DNA of 64,000 nt. Origin: Stenopsyche tienmushanensis. Its lineage: Eukaryota > Arthropoda > Insecta > Trichoptera > Stenopsychidae. Where the stretch lies: contig WACJ01000503.1 in NCBI GenBank assembly GCA_008973525.1, positions 1,922,001-1,986,000 of the forward strand, in the 5' to 3' direction. Each line of letters begins with the position of its first letter. Within the stretch, counting starts at the first letter, position 1. The notes beneath the pieces were generated by a model, which saw only the letters and a program-made list of their open reading frames with translations, was not told the origin of the DNA and made no database searches. Of this stretch, positions 24,683 through 36,420 are shown piece by piece. The position numbers and the translations under genes were made by a program.

Positions 24683-26950
24683 CTCGCTTCCTTCCGTCTC
24701 CGGCGCGCCCGTCCGCTCGTCGTCGCGCCCTCTGCGGAGATCGACGCCGCTCGGTCAGGGGGACGTCCGGACGCCGGCGGCGCCCCGTCCGCGTCCGGAC
24801 TTCCCCCGCGTCCCCGTCGCGGCGGTCGCGCGCAGCCTTCGCGGAGAGAGCGAGTCCGACGATCGCGACGCGCGAGACTCGATCTCGTCGAGACGAGCGA
24901 AGAGAGCGTCCGAAGGATTCCGATCCTCGTCGAATTTTACCGTTTGACACTTTCGAAACGACAACATATTCGAAAAACAAATGTATCTACGAGGCACGAC
25001 AATTAAATCTCTTCGATCGTCGTTTCCATTTTGCTCGAATTGATCTCGGAACCCTCGTCGGGCTCCCGAATGAATGCTTTGTTGAAATTCGCAAATCATA
25101 ATAGATGTTACAACCTGCTTCTTTTTTTTTACATCTACGGGAGTTAACTGAATTACTTTTATTTCAACGTTGAATTATAAAAAGAAACGTGGATTGTCTA
25201 CGATTTCTTTGAATTGCCAGCAGAGAAATGCCTGAAAAACGAACGAGAGCATTTTACGATGTCCCATTTCAGGAGTACGCGTAAAGTTTAAACGCGAAGA
25301 ATTACTTTTATGGAATAAATATATTTACACGCGAGCTGTCGAAGGGAGCTCGTTCGAATCGTTTAAAAAGAATCTAGGCAATCCTTCGTAATGCGCGTCA
25401 GAGTAGATTTTCGTAGCCTAAATTGATTAATTACGTATCGGTTGAAAAAGCCTAAATCAGACCTAAAACGTAACATTCGAAAGCGAAGAAGACGATTATC
25501 GCGGACGAAGAGGAACCAAAAGCGCGCTATCTTCGGGGTCTCCGCGACGAACGACGCGCTTCGTCGCGACTCGCGTTTCGATGCGTCGAGATTATACTTT
25601 CGAGACTTCAAAATATTTACGGAGCCCACTCGTCGCGTGTGCATAATTACATTACAAAATCATAAAAGTGCCGTTTTTGATGGCGTTTCAGTTTTCAGGT
25701 TTCACCCGTGCGGGAATCGATCCGATTTTAAAATCACGTGAACGTCGAGACACTTCGCTGCGCGCTGGCGTTGAACTCTCGAGATAAGAACTGAAAGTTA
25801 CGTTCGATGCGAAAAAACGATAACAAACATAGAAGTTAAACAATATTACGCAATGAATAATACATTTTGTAGCCGCGGTCGAAAGAGACGCGAAAACGGG
25901 GTGAGTTGTAGTCGGTCGCGATCTGGTTTTTTAACGAGCAACTTTCCTTCGCTTTCTACGGTAAAGAAAATGAGCGAGATACGCGACTGCGCGCGAGAAA
26001 ACGCATGCGGCCTCCGCTGCGAATGCGATATCGTCCGAAAACGCATCCGAGGACGTCGCCCGCGAACGGGTGCCGCGGCGAGAGACGATGTCCATATACG
26101 CGAGTGCCATATGGCGGCGCCGAAGAAAGCGATCCGGTGCAGCCGATCGTGGCACAGTATTCTTCGAAGCGATCGAGAATAATACGTTCGACAGTTGTCA
26201 CGCGAATAACTTCAGAGACGCGGTCAAAATCGCGCAAAACATAGCATTCTTTGTCTGATACGATTCGGCTGTCGCACGACCGTCGCGATGTCGGTGGACG
26301 TTGACTTTCGTATTTTTAACACAGACGTCGCGTAGGAAAAGCGCGACGATTTCACTAGACGCGAACGACACTGTCGCGATCGAAAGCACTGGATTTACAT
26401 TTTAAAAACAGTCCAGAGGAAAAGAGCGATCGGCGCAGCGACGAGAGGCGATTCCGCGAGTCCGATCGGCGGTCGACCGTTCGGGCGAGCGCGCATACTG
26501 TCACTGCGCTGATAACGATTCGCTTCCAGGCCCGAGATAATGCAAGAATGCGCGCGGAGGAGGCGGGGGGAGCTGCGAGGAAGCGCGCCGGAGTGCAGTG
26601 CACTCGGGCGGCGGCGACATACTTGACAGAGTAAAGCGCTCTTCAGAGGACGCGATGCATTCTAACGGAAGGAATGGGAAAAGCGCGTCGGACGCGTATC
26701 GGCCGCTCGACGTGCGGCAGCGGACTGCTGGAATCCAGCGGCGCTCGACGCGCGCGCGATGCATGGAGGGAGACCGAACAGGGGACAGGGGACGCCGTCC
26801 GGGACGAACCGCTCGCCTCTGCAAATTTTCAATGCAAGCGAGAGGCAACAGTCGTAGGCCGAAAGCCCACTCCGACGCCGACGACTGCATCGCGATAGTC
26901 CCGAACGTCAGAGTGCATTCGCGTTCGCGATTTGAGGGGGACGGCAAATC
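24683..26950 (-). promoter_or_regulatory. CpG-rich DNA upstream of exon A, candidate promoters
   Basis: High CpG continues to about 24.9 kb, falls, and peaks again at 26.4-26.95 kb. Open frames there (for example 26,501-26,947 on the - strand) lack domains. On the - strand a donor-like CAA|GTATGT sits near 26,620, so a 5' non-coding exon is possible. Confidence 0.3.
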
Positions 26951-28285
26951 TGCATAGTCCCATTCGCGGATGAATGAACATCGACGACGTCTTCGAATTG
27001 AAAACCAACCCGACGCATCGAATCGATAGATCTTCGTATGGCAGCAGAATTTCTATCAAGATTCCGACCGAGTCTCGCAGACGGCGTTAGAAAACCTCGA
27101 TATGTTTCGGTTCAATACTGATCAGCCTCTATATTAAAAAGAACTTCGAATAGCATCGTCGGCGTGCTCGACGCTTCGATTGTCCGAGAACTTTTAACAA
27201 AGGGACGATTTCACATATCAAGACTTTTATAAAAATTGTAGCGACCCCATGCAACGAAGAAGAACGAGAAAGTGCATCGAAACATAGGAAAGATTGATCG
27301 CTACAAAGATACAAATTCTATAGAGTCTACTGTCGTAAGATTCGACACCGAACGCTAGCAGCCTATTCGAAAAATCGGGACGATCTTAAAACTGCGAACG
27401 CCCGCAGGAACGGAGCGTTCAGACGTACGCGTGCGAGCCCGACGCGAACAAATTAATTCAATACGAATGCAATCTGCGATCGAAGTACATATCTGGATCA
27501 TGCCATGAATTGCATGGATGTAACCTCTTCCTGTGAATGGATATTGAAGAGGCCCATAGTTCTGCAGTGGACTGTCAGTGGCTGCGCTATAATGATGATG
27601 ATATAAACTATAGATACTATTTTACCAAAGAAGCACAGATCTCTACGCCTATATGTAAGTATTTTACCTAAAAATGTGTTAAATGCAAAAATAAGATTTT
27701 TCATTTTTTTTCTTCATAATAATTTAAATGTAGTCGACATCAAAAAACAAATCATATTCCAATAAATAAAACTTTATATATTCAGATTGAATGTTTTGAA
27801 AAACGATTTTTTTTAAAAACTAAATGGCTGTATTCTTTCAAAAACACTAAATAAGTGTCTATGTGCATTGTGTAAATTTTCTGTTGAACAAAATATTGAT
27901 AGAAAATATTTTGCTTTAATTTCGAGTATGAAACCTGGAAAGCGCCCGAAATTAAACACGAGCTAGTGCTACCCATACCCAAAAATATATGCGATTGGAA
28001 AGGGTTAAATGCATAAATATGGCGGAAGGGTCTCGTTCGACCGACACTCTCGTCATCGCTGAAGATCGTCGAAAATGCCCACGCAGGATGCAAATTTAAA
28101 TTATTTTAAATTTATGTTTACAGATAAGAGATAAACATTAAAATGCTAATGTCGAAGAAATCTTCGTCGCTCTTGATTGATTAAAAAATATATATTTCAG
28201 TCATTTTTTAGATGCGAGTCTTTCGCAGGACCGAGACGCGAGCGGGCGGCGAAGCTGCGAGACGAATCGCGAGCACTCTGACTCG
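26951..28285 (-). other. CpG-rich Doa intron
   Basis: No gene recognised apart from the repeat at 27,511-27,600. Sequence is AT-moderate and CpG is frequent. Confidence 0.5.
27511..27600 (-). repeat. Dispersed repeat fragment (inverted partner of 1,722-1,808)
   Basis: Inverted copy of the Gdh-intron fragment, sharing GGATATTGAAGAGGCCCATA and GCAGTGGACTGTC. Probably a retroposon remnant. Confidence 0.6.
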
Positions 28286-28582
28286 TCACGGAGAGCGTTC
28301 ATCCTTCGAAGAATCGTCCATCTGCTGACTCAGAGTATTCAAACTTCCGCGGGGTGTCATTAGGCTCCGATCTTGATCAAATACGGTCGCAAGTCGTCTC
28401 GCGATTTCGAGCATCGAATGTGGAATGAATTCCGACTGAAGTGATAATGGTGTCTCATTAAACGATGATCGAATACTTTCCAAGATATGAATTGAAATTT
28501 CACTTCTTAATTGCATACATTGTTGCAATAAACGCGGTGGCCTGAGCGGTCGATGAATCGATGTAAAATTATACAGTAAGCT
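28286..28582 (-). CDS. Unrecognised terminal exon-like frame (about 98 aa)
   Basis: On the - strand a T-rich tract and AG near 28,583 precede an open frame starting SLLYNFTSIHRPLRPPRLLQ and ending KDERSP with a TGA at 28,286. Its composition is protein-like: an LQQCMQLRSEISIHILESIR helix-like segment and an amphipathic MLEIARRLATVFDQDR. It ends in a stop, so it cannot be a Doa N-terminal exon; a nested gene on the same strand or a retrocopy fragment is possible. The upstream exon was not found, and I do not recognise the family. Confidence 0.3.
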   Translation of the reverse strand, partial: SLLYNFTSIHRPLRPPRLLQQCMQLRSEISIHILESIRSSFNETPLSLQSEFIPHSMLEIARRLATVFDQDRSLMTPRGSLNTLSQQMDDSSKDERSP

Positions 28583-28599
28583 CTTTATTAAAAAAAAAA

Positions 28600-31500
28600 C
28601 AACAACAATCGGAAGCTTTCGATCGATAGAAGATTGGGTGGGCGGCTGCGACGATCGAAATTGGTAAAACTGAATATTCAACGAGGCTCGCGTCGAATTA
28701 AATTATGTAAGCCGAGCGAAGGTACGCGATGGACAGATCTCGCCCGTGTCGTTCGATCGGAGCGGAGCGCATGGAGCATCACTTCCGGATATTGGGGTGC
28801 CAGGCACTCGGCACTCGTTCTGAGCGCACAGACAGATTTCCTCAATGATGTAAATAATGACGGTCCCATACCCATCGTCGAATAACACACGAGTGCTGAT
28901 TATTTTATTCGGGCTAACGACACTGTGCAAGGTCTCGTTTCCTAGAAACTACTCCGTTCCAGAGATTCAAACTCCGATCGACGTCGACACGAAGGCGCTA
29001 ATCATTCAGAGGAATTCAATTCAATGTTATATTTTTAATAAAATGTACGCAAGTGCCTACGTGCAGATGCGTACGATTAAATTCATATATAGAGCCTCAT
29101 TTCTGTTATTAATATGCGACGAATGGCGGTTTATCAAGCGAGAAATAGTTTTGAATGACAATTTGCATATAAAGTGGAACTCAGCTGACGCACAAAATAT
29201 TATTACTTTCGTGGTTTGCGTCTGAATTACGCCGAAGACGTGAACTTCCAGAACGCGCGTAGCCCCCGAACCCGACGGTATGACAATATGAATCGATTCT
29301 ATTCTCATTTGAAAGTTTCAAAACAAGAAAAAATAGGTGAACGCGAACGTTTTCTATCGGACAGGTAGCCATATGCTGAACGTAAATTGGAAGTACTCGG
29401 TGAGACACCTGCTATGCGTCACTATTGCGGTGCAAAAAAACATCCTTTGTCAACAGCGAGGAAACGTATCAAACGATCGACTTGGGAAAAAAAGCTTAAC
29501 TTCGATTTTATACTTTCAAAAGTCGCGAATACAAAGACGGCCGTGAAAAAGAGAAGCGAGTGTAAATCGGAAGGTTTTTTTCGCCATGACTACATTCAAA
29601 TGATATACGAATTCGTCGACTGTCCATATATGGTCCCGTATAAATAAATATCGTGCCGACGTGTTTTATAGCAAGAAGACAAACGTTCTGCATACGCACG
29701 CACGATTATTCCGAAAGTGTCGGAGGAAACTCCGAAGGAAAACGGACAACGTCTCAAAAGATGTATCGTTCGAGACGAACGAAAGCCTCCGACGAGAGTG
29801 AGCGAGGTTCAAATAAAATCACGGATATAGCGAGCAATGTTATGAGACGTCGTCGAGAACCCGCCAAATTTCAAGACCGCGAATATAATGAACGAACTAT
29901 CAGTTATATCAAGACTAATCATACTCAATATAAAAATATCATTGACCACTCGACGACGACGCCCTTGGGATGTCTCACTCGACGCTAATCAAAACTGAAT
30001 TGAAAATGAATAAATGTTGATAAAGCGCATCATCATCTATGTGTGCTTACTATAGACTCTAAAGAAAGTTTATAAAAAGTAAAAAATAGAGATTCACACT
30101 CAAATCTAGATTGTGGAAAAAAGCATCCTACTAATAAATTTAGAAAATCGTAAGTATTTAAATTACAGGTTCATAAGTTATTTGTAAATTTTAACATTAA
30201 AATGCTCCATATTTATGGTTAACGATGAAGCAGCGATTTTATAAGGATTTGTGGGATGTCAAAAAAAAGTTCAATTAAAAAACATTAAATAAAAATCCGA
30301 AACGTGAACGTATTTTTTTAATAAATAATAAAATTGGAAAACTTCCTCATATCGCAGATATGTATTCGTCATCGATTAACGCCGATGCTCTTTTTAATCG
30401 TTTAACACAATGATATCGGAGCGCGCTTGCGAGCATTGTTATCGAGATTCCGAATAAAATAATAGCGCAACTAAAACAATGTCGAATGTATGCGCAACCT
30501 TTGTCATGAGCATCGGTAAGACTGAAGCATAATTATTGCGAAAAATGTACGTCGATCCCTTGGCGTTCGCTATAAGCGAGTTCTGCAATTGATGCCATGC
30601 ATTTGCAAATCGCTGGCGTGCCGCTTAACCGAAAAATGAGAATCCGTAAGTGCATCCATTAACGGCGAAAAAAAATTCGTTCAAATTGCACAAAACAGCG
30701 CAATTTGCTCGCACTTGAATTATTAATTCGTACGTTGCCAATCGACGCTCCAAAATTAAAACGATTAACAACAACCGAATGCCGAAATCGCATCGGTGTC
30801 GAATTATCGTTTCAAAACTTACAGAACGTAGCGGTTATGATTTATGATTTTTTATACGAATTACATAAAAATTAAGACGGCCAACATTTGCAAATTACCA
30901 TTCACCGACTTAACATACATATGGACTTAATTAAAGACTCTTTAATTGGGAAAATATACAAGCGCATCGTCTAGAAAGTGCCTCGCTCCATATCGCAAGT
31001 AAGCGGGCGCGCGAACAAACGGACGTCGAAAAGACTCGTTGATATTATTCATTAGTCGAACGAACGCATCGAGAGCGAGTGTCGAAATCGACCTTTTCGT
31101 ATGGCCGATATCGAAGAGCATTGAAAACCGAAAAAAAGACGATAAAACAGTCGCAATCGTACAAAGTACTCGAAATGTGACTGCATTCGCCTCGATGCGA
31201 AGGACTGTTTGTAAATCTCCCGATCGACACTATTATCAACTACGTTCGAAGACCTCAATAGTACAATTTCAAAATACGCCGCCAAAGGGGAACAATGCTT
31301 TCGCTATCTGGTGGAAATCTACTAGAAAAAATGTCCGCTATCGATATAAAATTATAAGGAAAAAATCATACACATATCGATCTGGAAAGCGATAAGACCT
31401 ATTGTTTCGTTTGAAATGACTTTTGCGCTTTGGATAGACAATTAAAATCGTTTTCTGATTTTCCTTCCTAGACATTAAGTTCAAGTCGGGGATATATAAT

Positions 31501-32032
31501 AACATGGCGCGTTTATAACGCATCGAATATTATATGCGCATTGTGAAATCGGCTCATCTTTTTATACTGCGGCTTAGAAAATAAAATAAATAAAGTTACA
31601 CGAAGACAAGATTGAAGAATGCGATGACTTTTGTAAGACAATAGATTTGTTTTGCTAATTGCAAGCAGACAGTGCGCGAAAAGATCCAGTTTTGCACAAT
31701 TTGTGAACGCAACCCCAAAACGCATTTTAATAATATCGGGAGGTACAAATTCTTGACTGAAAATTATAGACGATGAACACACAAGCACATAACGACGAAC
31801 GTTGTTCATTGTGTTTATACATTTTCGTGACGAAGATGCTCTAACATACTTTTGCCAACAAATACACTGACATTGAACTTTAAGAAAATGAACGACAGCG
31901 ATAAATATAACATTCGGCAATCTCTACTGAGTTTTATAATTTAAAAAGTTTTCTTACATTTATATGAAACCACACGTGGTAGTCTTCAAAATGCAGGCAA
32001 ATATATAAACTTGATGCATTTGCATCAAAATC
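28600..32032 (-). other. CpG-rich Doa intron, no gene seen
   Basis: Many short open frames on both strands, none with a motif or splice structure I can support. Visibly rich in TCGA, CGAA and CGC words. Confidence 0.5.
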
Positions 32033-32740
32033 AAGGGAATCCAAACCCGGGATCCCTGGACAGTTTTAGGTGCTCATGAATCCCGGGGTATTAGTAAACG
32101 TAATTCCGAAAAATTCGGGATTGAAATTTTTATCTAACAGAAATCGTACACCTCACCAGCACGCTGAAGGCTACTAAATCGAGACATTCCCGCCGAAATC
32201 TGGACGCTTGGAAACGGTGGCGTAACTACTAATTGGCGAGCTTAGGCGACGCCTAGGGGCAGTAACTGTCTAATCTATGTATACATATATACAGTACATA
32301 TATGTTTTCAAATTGTTATATTAACCATTCCCTACCGGTGATGTATTTACTACACCTCGACTCTAATAATGGGAATATCGATATGAAATATAATAGATAC
32401 GGGCTTCAGAATTTTTATATTCCTCCGTAATATAATTACGAATCGCATCAAAGTATTATAGTATATAAGTATTCATCTGCAGCGATGGAAATAAATAATT
32501 TGTCGGGAAATTAGTGTTTTATTTATCTATTTTTTAATTGTATTTTTATCTTTTATTAAATAAATAAAATTCTTTCGCCTTTAAGTTATTTTTTATATTA
32601 AACAAATTAACTTATTAGTAATTTTTGATCAAATTTATCAATGTGATTTTTTAAACTATTGAAAATCCCGATCTCGGGATCCTGGGACTGATCCCAGGAT
32701 GGTCTAATGCAATCTCTAAATCCCGGGATCGAAATTTTGG
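32033..32740 (-). mobile_element. hAT copy C, internally deleted (MITE-like)
   Basis: Begins AGGGAATCCAAACCCGGGAT and shares the GGAAACGGTGGCGTAACTAC and GCCTAGGGGCAGTAACTGTC blocks with the copies at 8.2 and 43.3 kb, inverted. The transposase remnant is gone. The far end matches until TTTTGGCT at about 32,741, then diverges, so one terminal repeat is decayed. Confidence 0.75.
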
Positions 32741-35408
32741 CTGGGTGATACAATATGTGTACAATGATCTTTTCGACCATTATTAGTCAATGACACCCCA
32801 TGTATAGTTTATAATTTCTGAACCAGAACATAGGGGGCCACATACATTTTTTTAGCATATGGTGAACCGATCGACAAAAAAAGCAAAACGTATATATTGT
32901 TACGACTTTCATAAATATATTTGGAATTTTACTATATTATTTCATTAAAAAGGGATCCGGTCTCTGGGCATATTTACCTATGTGATCGAATCAGCGTGCG
33001 CATTGTAAAGGAAAAACTTTCGATCGTAAAAATTATTTGCAGTTATAAAAACTTTCATCCGAAATAAAATAAAATGTTCGAAAGGCAATCGAATTGAGTT
33101 GTATATGCTTTCAAAATTTGAAACGTCATCATACAGGACAAAAGTCCCTTAGACTTTCTCGAGCCAATCTCGTCCATTGCACCCTACAGATTTATATTCT
33201 CTGATAATATTTCACCGGTATAAGAATCATGCCAGAATTACTTAAACAATAACGGAAAATTTCATCGAAGCATACGAAATGCGAAATACAAACGCTGTGT
33301 GGGTCGAAAACAAAAACGCGCAAGAAAAACAATTAAATTTTCAACTATGTAGATCAAAATTAATAGCCATAAGACGCGCTGATTATAAACATGTGTGCAT
33401 TTATCCTCAACGAGTCAGACACAAGGAAAGTTTCCGAGAAGGCGATGGACGCGAAGTGCAACAGGAAGTGGAATAGAGCATCAGGTCTCGCACGCGATCT
33501 CGACGCATCATTGCACACAGCACGAGATGCTTTCGTCGACAGATAACGAGTGCGCATCTCTTTCGGTACATAAAAACAAATATTTTCACTCGTAATATCT
33601 CGATCGAGTCCGATCGAAACGAGGTCGTCGAAGAAGACGAAAAGAATCTCGCATTCAATTGCACTCGTTTTAATGTGAAAATTCAATCACACTTTTGACC
33701 GACGCAAGTCTCGGAGTGAGCGACGGGAGCGAAACCCATTCTCATTAGTTGCCAATCTGAGTCGATATCGCCTATGTGCAGCTGTCGCAAAACTTCAACG
33801 CCTCGAGCTTCTTCGCATTTATGGGCGCCACAGAACGCACACTAATGTATGCGAGTCCATCATCATCATCATCATCTGAAAGATACGAGGTCGAGTATGG
33901 AAGACAATTACGGCCTATGCGATAAGAGACGATAATAGACGAGATTTTTATCTAACATCCGACTAGTTAAAATTCACGACGGCAATGGAGCATCGATTGG
34001 TCAGCGTGAATATGCGCACGAATAAAACGATAAATAAATCGGAAGCGACGCATACCGAGGCGCCTTGCCTTTAGTCTGCGTTAGCAAATGCCAGTATGTA
34101 AATCGTTCGACAAAAACAATGACACATTTCCGACAGCATGTAAACAATTGCATGCATCGAAGCGACGTTAATAATCTGACATTTATTCAAATAAAATACT
34201 CGAGAAACGACCCAAATAGAACGATGGCCACAAAAAAGAGAATAACCGCAGAATTTACATAACGATGGGCGTAAATTTTCAATTTTGATAATGGCGTCTA
34301 GATTAGACGAGACCGGTAAAAATGTTTGCAAAATGGCTCGCATATTGCGCTATCAATTTTAATAAAACGCTAAAAGCATTGAACTAGATTTACGATATTG
34401 GGAAGCGCAATAGAGCAAATTGGGCACTCGATTAAGTACACGATTCCGCAATTAGTTACATAAAGCGAGCGATTTATTCGAATCGATAGGAAGAGTTCCA
34501 GGTTAGCGGCGCGTTATTTGATAGGAGTCGATGCACGCGTCCCCCGCCGTATCGTATCTCAGCGTGCACGGTCTAATTGACGAAGGCGCGCCCTTCCATT
34601 GTTGCTACCATTTTTTCGTCTGCAAGGACACTACCACGAAGACATGCTGCAAACGCTCGACTACGACGAGTAAGCGCGAAACTCTTATGAGTCGCACAGT
34701 CTGCAGGCCGCAAATATTGAATAAGTAGTCGGGTCAATTGCCAATAGAAAAAGAATAGCAACATCGACGAGATCGGTATTGTCACTCTTCTTCGGCAACG
34801 AAGCCAACATCAAGTGTAAAAACCATCAGTACGTACACACAATAATATCTTTATGCAGCGTAAAATCATTCAGTTTGTATGCGAATAGAAGATATTTAAA
34901 AGACAGTGGGTTTGATCTTATGAAATAAATACATTTGTAAGCTTTGATTTACGACCCGACGCCATTCCTCTTCACTCACCCATCCATATACAAATACGTG
35001 CAATGACGTTTCGCAACAGAATATTTTATGTATACATTTTTAAATAATAAAGTTCTTCTTAACTGATTTATATGAGCATCTCAATGTTTTAAATAGGAAA
35101 CTGTTATGCTATTATATCGTTTATAATAAAAGTATAATTATTTAAAAATCATTTAAAAAAAAACATTCGTCATGTTGTGACACTTTTGTCGATCGATTTA
35201 TTACTTTTTAGAAAAAATCAAAAGTATCTGAATTATTTCAAAATACAATTGACTTCCAGATTAACTACGTTTGAGTGACAGGTTGAGGATGATTGAGATC
35301 CAACGATAAATTAGAGGAATTTTATTATTCCAAACTAAAAAATGCTAGTAAAATAATATTGCTATTTTGTGGCACAATAGTATCGCTATTTATGTGAACG
35401 AACCATTT
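32741..35408 (-). other. CpG-rich Doa intron with a small TCA repeat
   Basis: No gene recognised. A short ATC repeat lies at about 33,862-33,880. Confidence 0.5.
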
Positions 35409-36420
35409 TTAACCCTTAGTGGTCCAGTATCCACACGTATTGGACATCATTTTTTTACTGGCAGATCTAATGTCCATGACGTGTGGACATTTCTTTACAG
35501 ATACTTTTAAAAATATTCTGTGACGATTTTAGAACTTTTTTTTTTAAACTGTGGAATGAAACAAATGTTCTAGAAGAAATATTATTGCTCTACTACTAAT
35601 TAAAAGACCATTTGATTGTTTCCTGGAATGTGAAAAAAAATGTTTGCGATCGAGTATTTTTTTCCGCTGCAGGTATAAAATCACAATTTCAAACAATAGT
35701 CTTTGGCGAATTATGTCACCGTGAACGTCTCCTATTTGTGAAATAATCTGACAGTTTAATTAATTTTCGTGAGTTTTAAAATCCGGAAATAAAAGGTTAG
35801 CATGTATTCACCGACAGATATTACATTAATTCAAAGCTTTAAAAATAAATAAATACCTTATCGATAAAAGCGTGGCGGTTTACCGGTGGCAAATAAAAAA
35901 CATTTTCCAAAGGGATATTACAAAAAACTAAAATTAGCTGTTGGCCAAAAATTATCTTAGCGCATAAAAGAAAAACTTGTATTAGCTTGGCGAGTTAAGA
36001 AAAATGTAACGATGCTTAATACAAAGCATACATCGCAATTGATGAGAAGTCCCAGAAAAAAAACAGGTAACGTATTGATAATAACAACAAAAAAGAGGTT
36101 ATTTGAAAAGCCAACAATTATTTAAAATTACCTAAAAAATATAGGAGGAATAGACATTGCCGATCAACTGGCAACGTCATATTGTTTTATGATCGGGAAT
36201 TCTTATGCAGCCAAAAAGACAGATACCGGGCGTAGATCGACGATCGATGACGAGGAACGATTGAATAGAAATCCCCATTATATACATTGATTCTACAAAC
36301 TACAAACGATTGTATGATGTTCCAGGAAAAAGAAGACGGACAACATTATATTGCGATACGTGCGAGAAAAATCTCATATTATTTATCCCATTATTTTTGT
36401 AAATTAGTATTTAAATATAT
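35409..36420 (+). mobile_element. piggyBac-like transposon remnant
   Basis: TTAA at 35,409-35,412 is followed by CCCTTAGTGGTCC, a piggyBac-style end. Broken + strand frames near 36,130-36,190 read IGGIDIADQLATSYCF, matching the conserved piggyBac GGxDxxDQ segment, and near 36,325-36,370 the start of the C-terminal cysteine domain (GKRRRTTLYCDTCEKN, read across breaks). Many stops and shifts; dead. The left part resembles the copy at 52.5 kb. Confidence 0.7.

Noticed and set aside
17400..24900. GC-rich block as inserted viral or bacterial DNA
   Set aside because: The block contains the Doa RS exon with phases that join both neighbours, and consensus eukaryotic donors, so it is native to the gene.
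17762..25006. Long + strand open frames (about 430-490 codons) across the GC-rich block
   Set aside because: They mirror the - strand coding segments; high GC removes stops from all frames. Composition is almost only Arg, Gly, Ala, Pro, and they cross the - strand donors with no start or splice logic of their own.
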